Of a DNA stretch of 64,000 bases, positions 35,680 through 44,249 are shown in pieces. Position 1 is the first letter of the stretch, and each line of letters opens with the position of its first letter. Source of the DNA: Methylacidiphilum caldifontis (GTDB lineage: Bacteria > Verrucomicrobiota > Verrucomicrobiia > Methylacidiphilales > Methylacidiphilaceae); assembly GCF_017310505.1 (NCBI RefSeq), contig NZ_CP065957.1:744001-808000 (forward strand), written 5' to 3'. The translations under genes and the position numbers were made by a program. The notes under the pieces are model-generated. The model made no database searches, was not told the origin of the DNA, and saw only the letters and a program-made list of their open reading frames with translations.

Positions 35680-36516
35680 CTATTCGTTTTTACCCATAGG
35701 CTGGGGCAATTCGAAATTTTTCATCGAAATGATTTGCCGGGCATGAACTTGTCCAAGAATATACTTTAACCGATACTCAAGATCGAAAAAAGAGGGCAAA
35801 TGCCCAAAAAGACCCTTTTCTGCGCTCGCATGATAATGGATCTCAAGCTTATCCACAACAGCAATAAACCAAGCCATCTCAACAGGCTTAGGTAATCGGC
35901 CTTCGACACAAAGCACAGAATAGTCCTCTTTACTAATCCACATTTTACCCTGGATAGCATTGATCAATTTTTCTATTTTCGATTGATAGGGCTGGTTGGG
36001 TTTGGGGTCGAAACGGATAATGTAGGAAGGAAGTCCATGCCATCTGCTCATCCCCTCATAACTGATAGCAAACCGAGGAACAAGGTTTTTTAGCGATAGA
36101 TAATCTGAAACCATGTTAGCCGCCTGTGCCTTTTGAATATCCTGGGTGCTTAACTTGCGCATCGCTAGGGTTCCCGTTTGAGGGTCAGCCGATAGAAGAA
36201 AACCTTCACCCGGTTTCACTAAAAATTGTAAGCTGTTGGTTTTCAAAGGATTGCCGGAAGAATCCAGTTTTTGGATTTCTACCTTTTCTTGATACTGCAA
36301 AGCCAACATCGCTTTGGTCATGAGCTCGTTCTGATAAATAGCTCTCTTAAGAATTTCGTCTAGGGGAAGAGAACTAAACTCCTTGTTCGACTCTGAATGA
36401 GAAGGATAAACCAAAGGCCAGAAAAAAACCCATAACCAGATTAATCCTCTTAGAAAGATAACGAAAAGTTGATTTTTTTTGCAATAAAGATATGCTGAGA
36501 GAATGTCTAAGCACAT
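35680..36516 (-). CDS. Exported hypothetical protein with outer-membrane lipoprotein-carrier-like features
   Basis: The best start is the methionine at 36516 (MCLDILSAYLYCKKNQ), giving a hydrophobic signal (LFVIFLRGLIWLWVFFWPLV) and a 278-residue protein. The mature part reads SLPLDEILKRAIYQNELMTK, QYQEKVEIQKL, QFLVKPGEGFLLSADPQTG, GKMWISKEDYSVLCVEGRLP, EMAWFIAVVDKLEIHYHA and YRLKYILGQVHARQIISM. The alternating strands with GKMWISKEDYSV recall LolA/LolB-like half-barrels of unassigned families. This start overlaps the divergent aminotransferase start by 14 bases. Function unknown. Confidence 0.65.
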   Translation of the reverse strand: MCLDILSAYLYCKKNQLFVIFLRGLIWLWVFFWPLVYPSHSESNKEFSSLPLDEILKRAIYQNELMTKAMLALQYQEKVEIQKLDSSGNPLKTNSLQFLVKPGEGFLLSADPQTGTLAMRKLSTQDIQKAQAANMVSDYLSLKNLVPRFAISYEGMSRWHGLPSYIIRFDPKPNQPYQSKIEKLINAIQGKMWISKEDYSVLCVEGRLPKPVEMAWFIAVVDKLEIHYHASAEKGLFGHLPSFFDLEYRLKYILGQVHARQIISMKNFELPQPMGKNE

Positions 36517-37591
36517 AAAACTTTTTATTCCTGGTCCTACAGAGGTATCTAAAAAAACTTTAGAGGCTTTTGCAAGCCCAATGATTGGACACAGAAGCAA
36601 AGAGTTTCAAGCTCTTTATCGTGATGTTCAGCCTTCTCTCCAACAACTTTTCTATACCCAAAGACCGGTATTCTTTAGTACCAGTTCCGCGTGGGGGGTA
36701 ATGGAAGGAGCTCTGAGAAACCTTGTTCAGAAAAAAGTGCTTTGTTGCATGAATGGTGCCTTTTCTGACAAATGGTTTGATGTGGCCATACGCTGTGGCA
36801 AAGAAGCTGAAAAACTTCAATATCCCTGGGGGATACCTGTTGATCCGACCGATTTAAAAAACCGGCTCAAGACCGGGGAGTTTGATGCAGTAACGGTCAT
36901 TCACAATGAGACTTCTACGGGGATGATGAATCCGCTATTTGAAATCGCCGGGGTAATGAGAGAATTTCCGGAAGTCTCTTTTATTGTTGATTGTGTCTCT
37001 TCTTTTAGCGTTCTTAAAATACCCTTTGATGAACTGGGGATCGATGTAATGCTTACGGGAACTCAAAAAGCACTCGCCTTGCCTCCTGGTGGAGCTCTTT
37101 TTGCCGTATCTCAAAGGGCAATGACCAAGGCTGAAAAGACTCCTGCAAGGGGCTACTACTTCGATTTTCTTGAATTTCAAAAGAATCATGAAAAGGATAT
37201 GACCCCAAGCACCCCTTCTATTAGCCTGTTTTACGCTCTCAAAAGCAAGCTTTCCGAAATATTCAATGAAGGGGTAGAAAACCGATACCATAGGCATTTA
37301 ACTATGGCTCAGATGACCAGGCGATGGGCCACCGAAAGGGGATTTGAGCTTTTCCCTCAAAAGGGGTACGAATCTGTTTCCTTAAGCTGTATTAAAAACA
37401 ACCTCGGAATAGATATACCCAGCTGGATTCAGCTTCTTAAAAACCGCTTTGCTGTAACGATTGATGGGGGATATGGAAAAATCAAAGGCCAGACTTTTAG
37501 GATTTCTCACATGGGAGATGAAACCCCTGAAACTATCGGGAAACTGTTGGAAAACCTGGATGAATGCTTACAAGAAGTAAAGAAGCATTAG
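36503..37591 (+). CDS. Class V aminotransferase (alanine/serine-glyoxylate or phosphoserine type)
   Basis: A PLP-dependent enzyme of 362 residues. The N-terminus reads HIKLFIPGPTEVSKKTLEAF, MIGHRSKEFQAL and FFSTSSAWGVMEGALRNL. The cofactor site shows TVIHNETSTGMMNP, SFIVDCVSSF and VMLTGTQKALALPPGG, with the Schiff-base Lys. The C-terminal end is FRISHMGDETPETIGKLLEN. Serine-glyoxylate aminotransferase is attractive for one-carbon metabolism, but phosphoserine aminotransferase is equally possible in this subgroup. Its start overlaps the divergent gene's. Confidence 0.85.
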   Translation: MSKHIKLFIPGPTEVSKKTLEAFASPMIGHRSKEFQALYRDVQPSLQQLFYTQRPVFFSTSSAWGVMEGALRNLVQKKVLCCMNGAFSDKWFDVAIRCGKEAEKLQYPWGIPVDPTDLKNRLKTGEFDAVTVIHNETSTGMMNPLFEIAGVMREFPEVSFIVDCVSSFSVLKIPFDELGIDVMLTGTQKALALPPGGALFAVSQRAMTKAEKTPARGYYFDFLEFQKNHEKDMTPSTPSISLFYALKSKLSEIFNEGVENRYHRHLTMAQMTRRWATERGFELFPQKGYESVSLSCIKNNLGIDIPSWIQLLKNRFAVTIDGGYGKIKGQTFRISHMGDETPETIGKLLENLDECLQEVKKH

Positions 37592-37732
37592 AGTATGGGG
37601 GTATTGAAAGTTAAAAGAGTCTAGCAGTAGGTCTTGAGCTGAGAAGATCCCTCGCAAAAAGCCTTTCCTTTTGAGTAATTGATTCTTTCCAAGAAGCCTT
37701 TTCCATTCTATTGTTGGAAAAGACAAGAGGGC

Positions 37733-38404
37733 ATGCGAATTTTAATTGTCGAAGACGAATTAAAGATCGCTCGGTTCATATCGCGGGCCCTGGAAGAAGA
37801 AGGTTTTGTTGTCGACAGTTGCAATCGTGGAGATGAAGCTTTGTTGCAACTATTAACTACTCCTTATGATGCCGCTGTCTTAGACATTATGCTTCCTGGT
37901 CCTGATGGACTTAGTATTCTGCGGTCTTTGAGAGACAGGGGGATTCATATTCCTATTCTTTTGTTAAGTGCAAGAGGAGAAACCCGAGACAAAATTGAAG
38001 GGCTAAATAGCGGTGCGGATGACTACCTTCCAAAACCCTTTTCAATGGATGAGCTGATAGCTAGACTCAGGGCGCTTATCCGAAGAACTGCAGGCATAGG
38101 CCTTTCTGTTTATAAGGTAGGCAACTTGACACTGAACCTTGTCACAAGAGAGGTTTATCGCGGTCAAAAAAAAATAGATCTCACAGTCAGGGAATTTTCA
38201 ATCCTTGAGTTACTGATGAGGACACCAGGAAGGGTTTTCACCCGGACCCAAATCTGTGAACATGTCTGGAACTATCACTTCGATCCAGGAACCAATCTTG
38301 TCGATGTGTATATCCAAAAGCTCCGTAAAAAGATCGATGAATGTGAAGAACAAAAATTGATACAAACTGTTAGAGGGGTAGGTTACAAGATTGAAGCTCC
38401 TTGA
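37733..38404 (+). CDS. OmpR/PhoB-type response regulator
   Basis: The ATG at 37733 (MRILIVEDELKIARFISRAL) is the right start, since it opens the first receiver strand; the frame runs further left. The receiver shows the acidic pair EDE, the phosphoacceptor in AAVLDIMLPGPDGL, the Ser in LLLSARGE and the Lys in YLPKPFS. The winged-helix domain shows TREVYRGQKKIDLTVREFSI, RTPGRVFTRTQICEHVWNYH and NLVDVYIQKLRKKID. It belongs to the CusR/CopR subgroup by appearance. The sensor kinase follows after 28 bases, and the pump cluster lies 2.3 kb downstream. Confidence 0.92.
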   Translation: MRILIVEDELKIARFISRALEEEGFVVDSCNRGDEALLQLLTTPYDAAVLDIMLPGPDGLSILRSLRDRGIHIPILLLSARGETRDKIEGLNSGADDYLPKPFSMDELIARLRALIRRTAGIGLSVYKVGNLTLNLVTREVYRGQKKIDLTVREFSILELLMRTPGRVFTRTQICEHVWNYHFDPGTNLVDVYIQKLRKKIDECEEQKLIQTVRGVGYKIEAP

Positions 38405-38432
38405 TAACAGGGGACTAAAAGAGTTTTTTTAA

Positions 38433-39836
38433 ATGAAAAACCTCCCTTTGCGTTGGAAAATAGCCTTTTGGACAGCATTTCTAGTTGCTGTTGCTCTGCT
38501 TTCTTCTGGAATGGTTACCGGAATTGTACTTTACAGAGAACTCGTAGAAAGCACAGATCGGGAATTAAAATCAGACTCTCTGGAATTTTTTAACCTCCTG
38601 GCAGAAAAACAAAACCGTTCTTTAAGTGCTTCAAAAAGTCTGTCCCAGGACTTTGAGAACTTTGAAGAAAGCTCGATCATGGAGTTCTCTACCGCTGAAA
38701 GCATCCCTCTTTACAAATCCCCTCTTCTTAAGGAAAAAGAGCTTTTTGCAGGCCACCCTACAGATAGTTTTTTCTACGAGAAACTTGATCGCGGTCTTTA
38801 CCGTATTTTTTATACCCAAAAAAACGGTTATCGGCTAGCCCTTGGGAAAAACATGGCTTCCCTTTATGAAATTCTTACCGAAGCTTCTCATGCTTATCTG
38901 CTTGCTTTCCCCTTCGCCCTGCTTCTTTCTACTTTGGGAGGATGGTGGATATCTCGAAAGGCTCTTTTGCCTATCCGCAATCTGACTTCAGCCCTCGAAC
39001 AGATCAGGGCTTCAGCTCTTCACCGCAGAATTTCTATTCCTGCTCAAGATCCAGATCTCAAAAGGCTTGTCAGTATTCTTAATGAAATGCTAGCTCGGCT
39101 TGAAGAGGCCTTTCAAAGAGAAATTCGATTAACTGCCGATGCTTCCCATGAACTCAAAACTCCACTGACTATTCTCAAAAACGAGCTTGAGACTGCTCTT
39201 CAGCGATCGGATACAGATCTTCAAACCGAAAAAACATTTCTCAACCTTTACGAACAGGTTCAAACCCTAAATTCCCTTACCCAGACCCTTCTTTTCCTTT
39301 CCAATCTTGATCGGGACAACGCCTTCCTCAAACCAGCACCAATAGCCATTTCGCAAGTTCTCAACGAGATTGTTGAAGATGTAGCCATTGTGGCTTCTTC
39401 CAAAGAAATAACCATTAAAAAAGAGCTGACAGAAGTGGGTTACCTGTATGCCGATGAGGATCTCCTCCGCAGGCTTTTATGGAACATTTTTGACAATGCG
39501 ATTCAACATAATATTTCTGGAGGCATTATAGAGGTAAAGCTAAAACCAAAACCCCCTGACAGCTGTCTTATCCAGGTGAGCAACAGTGGTCCTATCGTAG
39601 CTGAAGAAGAAAGGAAAAAAATTTTCGAAAGATTCTACCGTGGGAAAAACGCAACCGAAAAAGCCACTGCAGGCCATGGACTAGGTTTAAATCTCTGTAA
39701 AGAAATTGTCAGCGCTCACAAAGGAGAAATTAGCTATGATGTCGATGAAAGAGGACTCAACCAGCTTACAGTGGTATTTCCCCTTAGTGTAAATTCTTTT
39801 CTCAGCACAAAAAAAGCAAAGGACCTTCTTAGCTAA
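38433..39836 (+). CDS. Heavy-metal-type sensor histidine kinase
   Basis: It has two membrane helices (residues about 8-32 and 150-172) enclosing a periplasmic loop of about 115 residues, then HAMP, the H-box [20 protein letters not shown], the N-box [10 protein letters not shown] and G-boxes in [20 protein letters not shown]. The periplasmic part is Ser- and Lys-rich without obvious His/Met metal clusters. The overall layout fits CusS/CopS-like kinases. It pairs with the regulator just upstream. Its end overlaps gpmA, on the other strand, by eight bases. The signal is probably a metal ion, inferred from the nearby pump. Confidence 0.92.
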   Translation: MKNLPLRWKIAFWTAFLVAVALLSSGMVTGIVLYRELVESTDRELKSDSLEFFNLLAEKQNRSLSASKSLSQDFENFEESSIMEFSTAESIPLYKSPLLKEKELFAGHPTDSFFYEKLDRGLYRIFYTQKNGYRLALGKNMASLYEILTEASHAYLLAFPFALLLSTLGGWWISRKALLPIRNLTSALEQIRASALHRRISIPAQDPDLKRLVSILNEMLARLEEAFQREIRLTADASHELKTPLTILKNELETALQRSDTDLQTEKTFLNLYEQVQTLNSLTQTLLFLSNLDRDNAFLKPAPIAISQVLNEIVEDVAIVASSKEITIKKELTEVGYLYADEDLLRRLLWNIFDNAIQHNISGGIIEVKLKPKPPDSCLIQVSNSGPIVAEEERKKIFERFYRGKNATEKATAGHGLGLNLCKEIVSAHKGEISYDVDERGLNQLTVVFPLSVNSFLSTKKAKDLLS

Positions 39837-40575
39837 TCGCTTTACCTTGGGCGGCTACTTTGTACTGGGCTTGTTTTATTTCCTCAATGTCTCCTAGGTA
39901 ATAGGAAGAGAGCTTTTTACCCCGCTCATCAATGTCATAAACTAGGGGAAAGCCAGTGGGTATATTAAGCCCCACAATCTCTTCATCACTGATACCTTCA
40001 ATATATTTTATTAAAGCCCGGATACTGTTCCCATGGGCAGAAATCAATACCTTTTTACCAGAAAGGATCTCAGGGAAAATCTTTTCTTTCCAGTAAGGCA
40101 CGGTTCTTTGGAGGGTATCTTTTAAACTTTCAGCCGAAGGGATCTCTTCAGGAGACAAATCCCGGTAGCGTGGGTCAAAACGAGGATGAGAGGGATCGTT
40201 AATATCCAGTTTGGGGGGAGCAATATCGTAGCTTCTACGCCATAAAAGGACCTGCTTTTCTCCATACTTCTTGGCCATTTCCGACTTGTTTAATCCTTGA
40301 AGAGCCCCATAATGCCTTTCGTTAAGACGCCAACTTTTTTCCACCGGAATCCACATCAGGTCCATTTCATCTAGGACAATCCATAAGGTACGAATTGCCC
40401 GTTTCAATAAAGAACTAAAAGCGAGGTCAAATTCAAACCCCGCTTCTTTAAGAAGTTTAGCTGCATTTTCCGCCTCTTCCTTGCCACGACTCGAAAGGTC
40501 CACATCAGTCCAGCCAGTAAACCGGTTTTGCCTATTCCAAATACTTTCACCATGACGAAGGAAAACTACTCTCAT
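39829..40575 (-). CDS. gpmA: 2,3-bisphosphoglycerate-dependent phosphoglycerate mutase
   Basis: It interconverts 3- and 2-phosphoglycerate in glycolysis and gluconeogenesis. The phosphohistidine motif is [49 protein letters not shown] and the second His in [20 protein letters not shown] are all present. At 248 residues it is the typical size of dPGM. It sits between the sensor kinase and the pump genes in the opposite direction, so it separates the regulator pair from its likely targets. Confidence 0.96.
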   Translation of the reverse strand: MRVVFLRHGESIWNRQNRFTGWTDVDLSSRGKEEAENAAKLLKEAGFEFDLAFSSLLKRAIRTLWIVLDEMDLMWIPVEKSWRLNERHYGALQGLNKSEMAKKYGEKQVLLWRRSYDIAPPKLDINDPSHPRFDPRYRDLSPEEIPSAESLKDTLQRTVPYWKEKIFPEILSGKKVLISAHGNSIRALIKYIEGISDEEIVGLNIPTGFPLVYDIDERGKKLSSYYLGDIEEIKQAQYKVAAQGKAIS

Positions 40576-40724
40576 GTGCTTTACTATGATTCAGAAAAGA
40601 CAAAAAAGAAAAATTAATTTTTTTTCATCTAAACTATTCTTTTTTCTTTAACTTACTGATTCATGTTTTTCATCTAAGAGAAAAATATTAAAAAGAAAAA
40701 TGGACTTCTCTTTTTTAAGCTGCG

Positions 40725-42047
40725 ATGAAAACAGCGATTATTCTTGTTCAACTTTTCTTTTGTGCATTTTTGGGTTTTAGTCTTCAAAGATTAAACGGAG
40801 CAGAAAATAAAGAAGGTTTTTTAAAGGATCTTCTCAATCGAGGTCTATCCTCCAATCCTGACGTCCGCTACTTTTTCCTGGAGATCGAAGCAGCCAAAGG
40901 TCAGCAAATTCAAGCACGACTTTTTCCCTATCCCCAGTTTATTGGCTATATCGGGCCTTGGAGCAGTGGTGGATCAGCAACTACTCCTTCTGCATTCTCT
41001 CCTTATGGCTACCAATTCTATGAACTCTATCAACCCCTTCCTTTCCCTGGAAAGCTCAAATCCCGAAAAGAGATCGCCGCCTTGGATAGGGAGATAGCGG
41101 AGTTGATTTATAGGAGATACAAACTTTTTCTAGCATTCAAAATCTACTCCCTTGCCTACAGTATCGGTCTTAACGAGGAAAGTCTCCGGATAACTCAAGA
41201 AATTATTGAAAGGATAAATTTGCTTATCGACTTTTTGTCCAAAAGACCTAAGATCGGCATACAGGCTCTTGTTGAACTCAGAATATTAGAAGGTGGACGA
41301 GTCGGTTTCCTTCAGAACAAAAGGGATCTAGAGCAAAACCTTGCTTCTTTAAAATCCCAACTCAACGCTCTTCTCAACCTCTCCCCCTCAAATCCTATCC
41401 ATGCCCACATCCTTCCCTCCGGGCCATTGCCCAAACTAAGCTTAGAATATTTAAAGCAAACCGCCCTCGAAAACAACCCTACCCTGCTTATTCATGAGCG
41501 TTTAACCAGGCGGGCAGAAAAAGAACTCGAATTAACCAGACTGAATGCTTATCCCGATTTTACTGTTGGCCCCTTTTGGGAATACAACAAGGGGATCAAC
41601 ACTGATCAGGGTGGAGGGGTAACTTTTACAGTCGGTATTCCCTTTAGTGGTTCAAACGTTCCGGGACAGGCGGGGTTTGCATGGACGACAAACAAGGGAA
41701 ATATTATGAGTGCCCAAGCAAAACTTGACCAAAGTCGATCTCTTTACAAAGCGACCGTTCAATTCATCTATGGCTTGGTTGGATCTCGATTTGCCGTGTA
41801 CGAAAAAGCCAGGGATCAGCTTCTCAACCTTCCTTCTGAAAATATGTTGGAACATCTGTCAAGGGCTGCGGCGATGGCTGAAAGACAATACCGGTTAGGT
41901 GCGATCGATATTAACAGGTTTTTGGCGGTTCAAAGGCAATTTCTTGCTGTAACTTATGCCATCCGTGGAGCTCAAATCGATGCGATATCCACTTTTTATG
42001 AACTTCAAAACATAGCGGGAATCGATTCCAGCCAAACTTCATTATAA
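40725..42047 (+). CDS. TolC-family outer-membrane efflux protein (first of two)
   Basis: A signal segment (IILVQLFFCAFLGFSLQRL) leads into an outer-membrane-channel fold of about 420 residues. The repeats carry NRGLSSNPDVRYFFLEIEAA, a proline/glycine-rich LFPYPQFIGYIGPWSSGG, the helix-rich hairpin ENLASLKSQLNALLN-type region and a second copy ending AERQYRLGAIDINRFLAVQR. This is the CusC/CzcC kind. It leads the metal-efflux cluster and is 14 bases from the second copy. The periplasmic tunnel function is inferred from the family. Confidence 0.85.
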   Translation: MKTAIILVQLFFCAFLGFSLQRLNGAENKEGFLKDLLNRGLSSNPDVRYFFLEIEAAKGQQIQARLFPYPQFIGYIGPWSSGGSATTPSAFSPYGYQFYELYQPLPFPGKLKSRKEIAALDREIAELIYRRYKLFLAFKIYSLAYSIGLNEESLRITQEIIERINLLIDFLSKRPKIGIQALVELRILEGGRVGFLQNKRDLEQNLASLKSQLNALLNLSPSNPIHAHILPSGPLPKLSLEYLKQTALENNPTLLIHERLTRRAEKELELTRLNAYPDFTVGPFWEYNKGINTDQGGGVTFTVGIPFSGSNVPGQAGFAWTTNKGNIMSAQAKLDQSRSLYKATVQFIYGLVGSRFAVYEKARDQLLNLPSENMLEHLSRAAAMAERQYRLGAIDINRFLAVQRQFLAVTYAIRGAQIDAISTFYELQNIAGIDSSQTSL

Positions 42048-42061
42048 AAGAAAAGAAAGCT

Positions 42062-43369
42062 ATGAAAAAAACATCTATTCGAAGCTTATTCATATCTTCT
42101 TGTCGAAGGATATCTATCCTTTGGATAACTTTCTTTTTCAACTCCTCTTTCTTAATAGGCCAATCTGAAAATCTTCATTTTCCTTTGGCCATTCAAAAGC
42201 TGGTAGAAGAAGCCTACCAAAGGAATCCCGAAATTCTCTATTACCAGGCGGCAATAGAAGCGGCTAAAGGCCAATCCATACAGGCAAAGATCCTCCCCTA
42301 CCCAGAAATAGTAGGTTATGCGGGTCCATGGTTCAGTAGCCCCGGACAGGAAAATGGAGCTGGGGCAACAGGTTTTTACCAGGAATATGAAATTGTTCAA
42401 CCTTTTTTCTTTCCAGGCAAAATGAACATTCTTAAGGCTATTTCAGACAAAGATGGAGAACTGGCTAGACTTTGGCTAGACCAATTCAAGTTAAGCTTAA
42501 GAGCACAGGTCGTCAGCCTTGCTTACCAGCTTAGTGCAGCGGAGCTTAACGCCAAAGCTACAATGGAAGTACTCAATCAAAGCAAAGAGCTGATTGAATT
42601 TTTGGAAAAAAGACCCAAAATCGGTATTCAAGGTCTTCTTGATTTGAGAATCATCCAGGGGAGTCTTGTTGACTTTCAAAGGATGAATAGAGAGCAAGAA
42701 CAGCTTAAAAAATCGGTTCTTTCCCAGCTCAATGCTATTCTTGGATATCCCCCTGATCATCCTCTATCTCAAAATATCCTTGCTCCTGAGCAATGGCCTG
42801 CTGTCCCTAGTCTTGAAACACTTTTGGAATCAGCTAGCAAGCATAACCTTTTCATCCAGATGAGAAGGATAGAAATTGAAAAAGCGGCAAAAGTTATCGA
42901 TGCCGCTAAATTTGTGAATATCCCCGACTTTGGACTGGGTCCTTATTTTGTCCAGGAAAAAGGAACCAACAACAACATAGGACCGGGAGTAATTTTCACA
43001 AGTGGGCTTCCTCTCTGGAACCAGAATCGTGGAAATATTATCAGTTCAGAAGCAAGAAAAGATCAAGCGGTTTCCATGTTTGCTTCCACGTGGAGATCGA
43101 TCCAGAGTTCAATCAACACCAGGCTTGAAGTTTACAGGCAAGCAACCGATCTTTTATCCAAAGTTCCCCCCTCTCTTCTTGATCGTCTCCGCTCGGCTGC
43201 ATACTTGGCTGAAAGACAATACCGATTAGGAGCTATCCCTGTTCAAACCTTTCTTGAAATGCAAAGACAATATGTTTCCAGCGCAATCACTTTAAGAACT
43301 GCTCAGATCGATGCCGCTACGGCTCTCTATGATCTTCAAACGCTGACCGGTGGAGGTTGGTCAAAATAA
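42062..43369 (+). CDS. TolC-family outer-membrane efflux protein (second of two)
   Basis: A paralogue of the preceding gene: both share the pattern ILPYPEIVGYAGPWFSSPG, EFLEKRPKIGIQGLLDLRII, LKKSVLSQLNAILGYPPDHP and LAERQYRLGAIPVQTFLEMQ. Its signal segment is ISILWITFFFNSSFLIGQ. Having two different channels in tandem is unusual for an RND operon, which needs only one. They may form a mixed trimer, or one may serve another pump. The next gene starts at or within its last bases. Confidence 0.85.
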   Translation: MKKTSIRSLFISSCRRISILWITFFFNSSFLIGQSENLHFPLAIQKLVEEAYQRNPEILYYQAAIEAAKGQSIQAKILPYPEIVGYAGPWFSSPGQENGAGATGFYQEYEIVQPFFFPGKMNILKAISDKDGELARLWLDQFKLSLRAQVVSLAYQLSAAELNAKATMEVLNQSKELIEFLEKRPKIGIQGLLDLRIIQGSLVDFQRMNREQEQLKKSVLSQLNAILGYPPDHPLSQNILAPEQWPAVPSLETLLESASKHNLFIQMRRIEIEKAAKVIDAAKFVNIPDFGLGPYFVQEKGTNNNIGPGVIFTSGLPLWNQNRGNIISSEARKDQAVSMFASTWRSIQSSINTRLEVYRQATDLLSKVPPSLLDRLRSAAYLAERQYRLGAIPVQTFLEMQRQYVSSAITLRTAQIDAATALYDLQTLTGGGWSK

Positions 43370-44244
43370 AAAGCATTAAGTTGGCTATGTTCCTTTTTTT
43401 ATTATTTTGGTTCTTTTTGATGAAATTTTATGATAATTCGGTTGTGCCGACTTTCCTCCTTTTTCTATTTGTTGGCTTTGCCTCTTTAAACCATCTTCTC
43501 CTTTATGGTCAAACTAGCGAGGTGCCCTCCCCTCAGGTGGTTTTCGAAGAGCCGCTTGCTGGACTTGATCCTTCTTCGCCTCCCCGATTCATCCCCGGCT
43601 CAGGTCTATTTCTAGGGGCTATTACTGAAAAGGAAATGGGAATCCAAACCACAGCTGCAGTTGAAAAAGAGATCGCTCCTCTCTATTTGGGCGAAAGCCA
43701 GGTTTACAGGTCATCCTGGGAAAAATCCTCCCGATATAATGGTCAGGAAGAAGGATTTGCTTATTCAACATCTTTTATTGACGGTAAAGACAGCGAAAAA
43801 CTCAATGTTGGCCAGCGAGTACATGTTAAGGTCAAAAGAGCTGGTTCTGAGACCCTCAGCTATGAAGGCAAAATTTTTTACATAGACAAAGAGCTTATTC
43901 CGATTATTGGCAAAGCCGAAATCATTCTACAGATTTCCGACCCCTCACACACTTTACAGGTTGGAGATTGGATCAATTTTGAAACATCACTGGGGTTGGT
44001 TGCCAGCTGGCTCACAATACCTGAATCGGCCATCCTCGACACGGCCAGTGGCTGTTTTTGCTATGTTTTCTTGGGAAAGGGCCATTATCAAAGAAAACCG
44101 ATTGAAGTGGCTTTCGTTAGCCAGGGATTGGGGGCCATAAGAAAAGGGCTTGAAAAAGGCGCCGAGGTAGTAACCCAGGGAGCAAAGCAACTGTGGCTTC
44201 TTGAACTTTCCCTTTCACAATCTGGCGGCCCATCGACCTATTAA
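43357..44244 (+). CDS. Truncated-looking RND periplasmic adaptor (membrane fusion protein)
   Basis: The start is uncertain: TTG at 43357, or ATGs at 43387 and 43420; only the last gives a simple signal peptide (TFLLFLFVGFASLNHLLLYG). The mature part has an IQTTAAVEKEIAPL strand and DSEKLNVGQRVHVKVKRAG, which look like CusB beta-barrel. HTLQVGDWINFETSLG follows, then a membrane-proximal part IPESAILDTASGCFCYVFLG with GLEKGAEVVTQGAK at the end. About 100 residues are missing compared with CusB (about 400), chiefly the lipoyl and alpha-hairpin parts. It sits directly before the RND pump gene, 5 bases away. Confidence 0.7.
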   Translation: MVKIKSIKLAMFLFLLFWFFLMKFYDNSVVPTFLLFLFVGFASLNHLLLYGQTSEVPSPQVVFEEPLAGLDPSSPPRFIPGSGLFLGAITEKEMGIQTTAAVEKEIAPLYLGESQVYRSSWEKSSRYNGQEEGFAYSTSFIDGKDSEKLNVGQRVHVKVKRAGSETLSYEGKIFYIDKELIPIIGKAEIILQISDPSHTLQVGDWINFETSLGLVASWLTIPESAILDTASGCFCYVFLGKGHYQRKPIEVAFVSQGLGAIRKGLEKGAEVVTQGAKQLWLLELSLSQSGGPSTY

Positions 44245-44249
44245 AAAAT

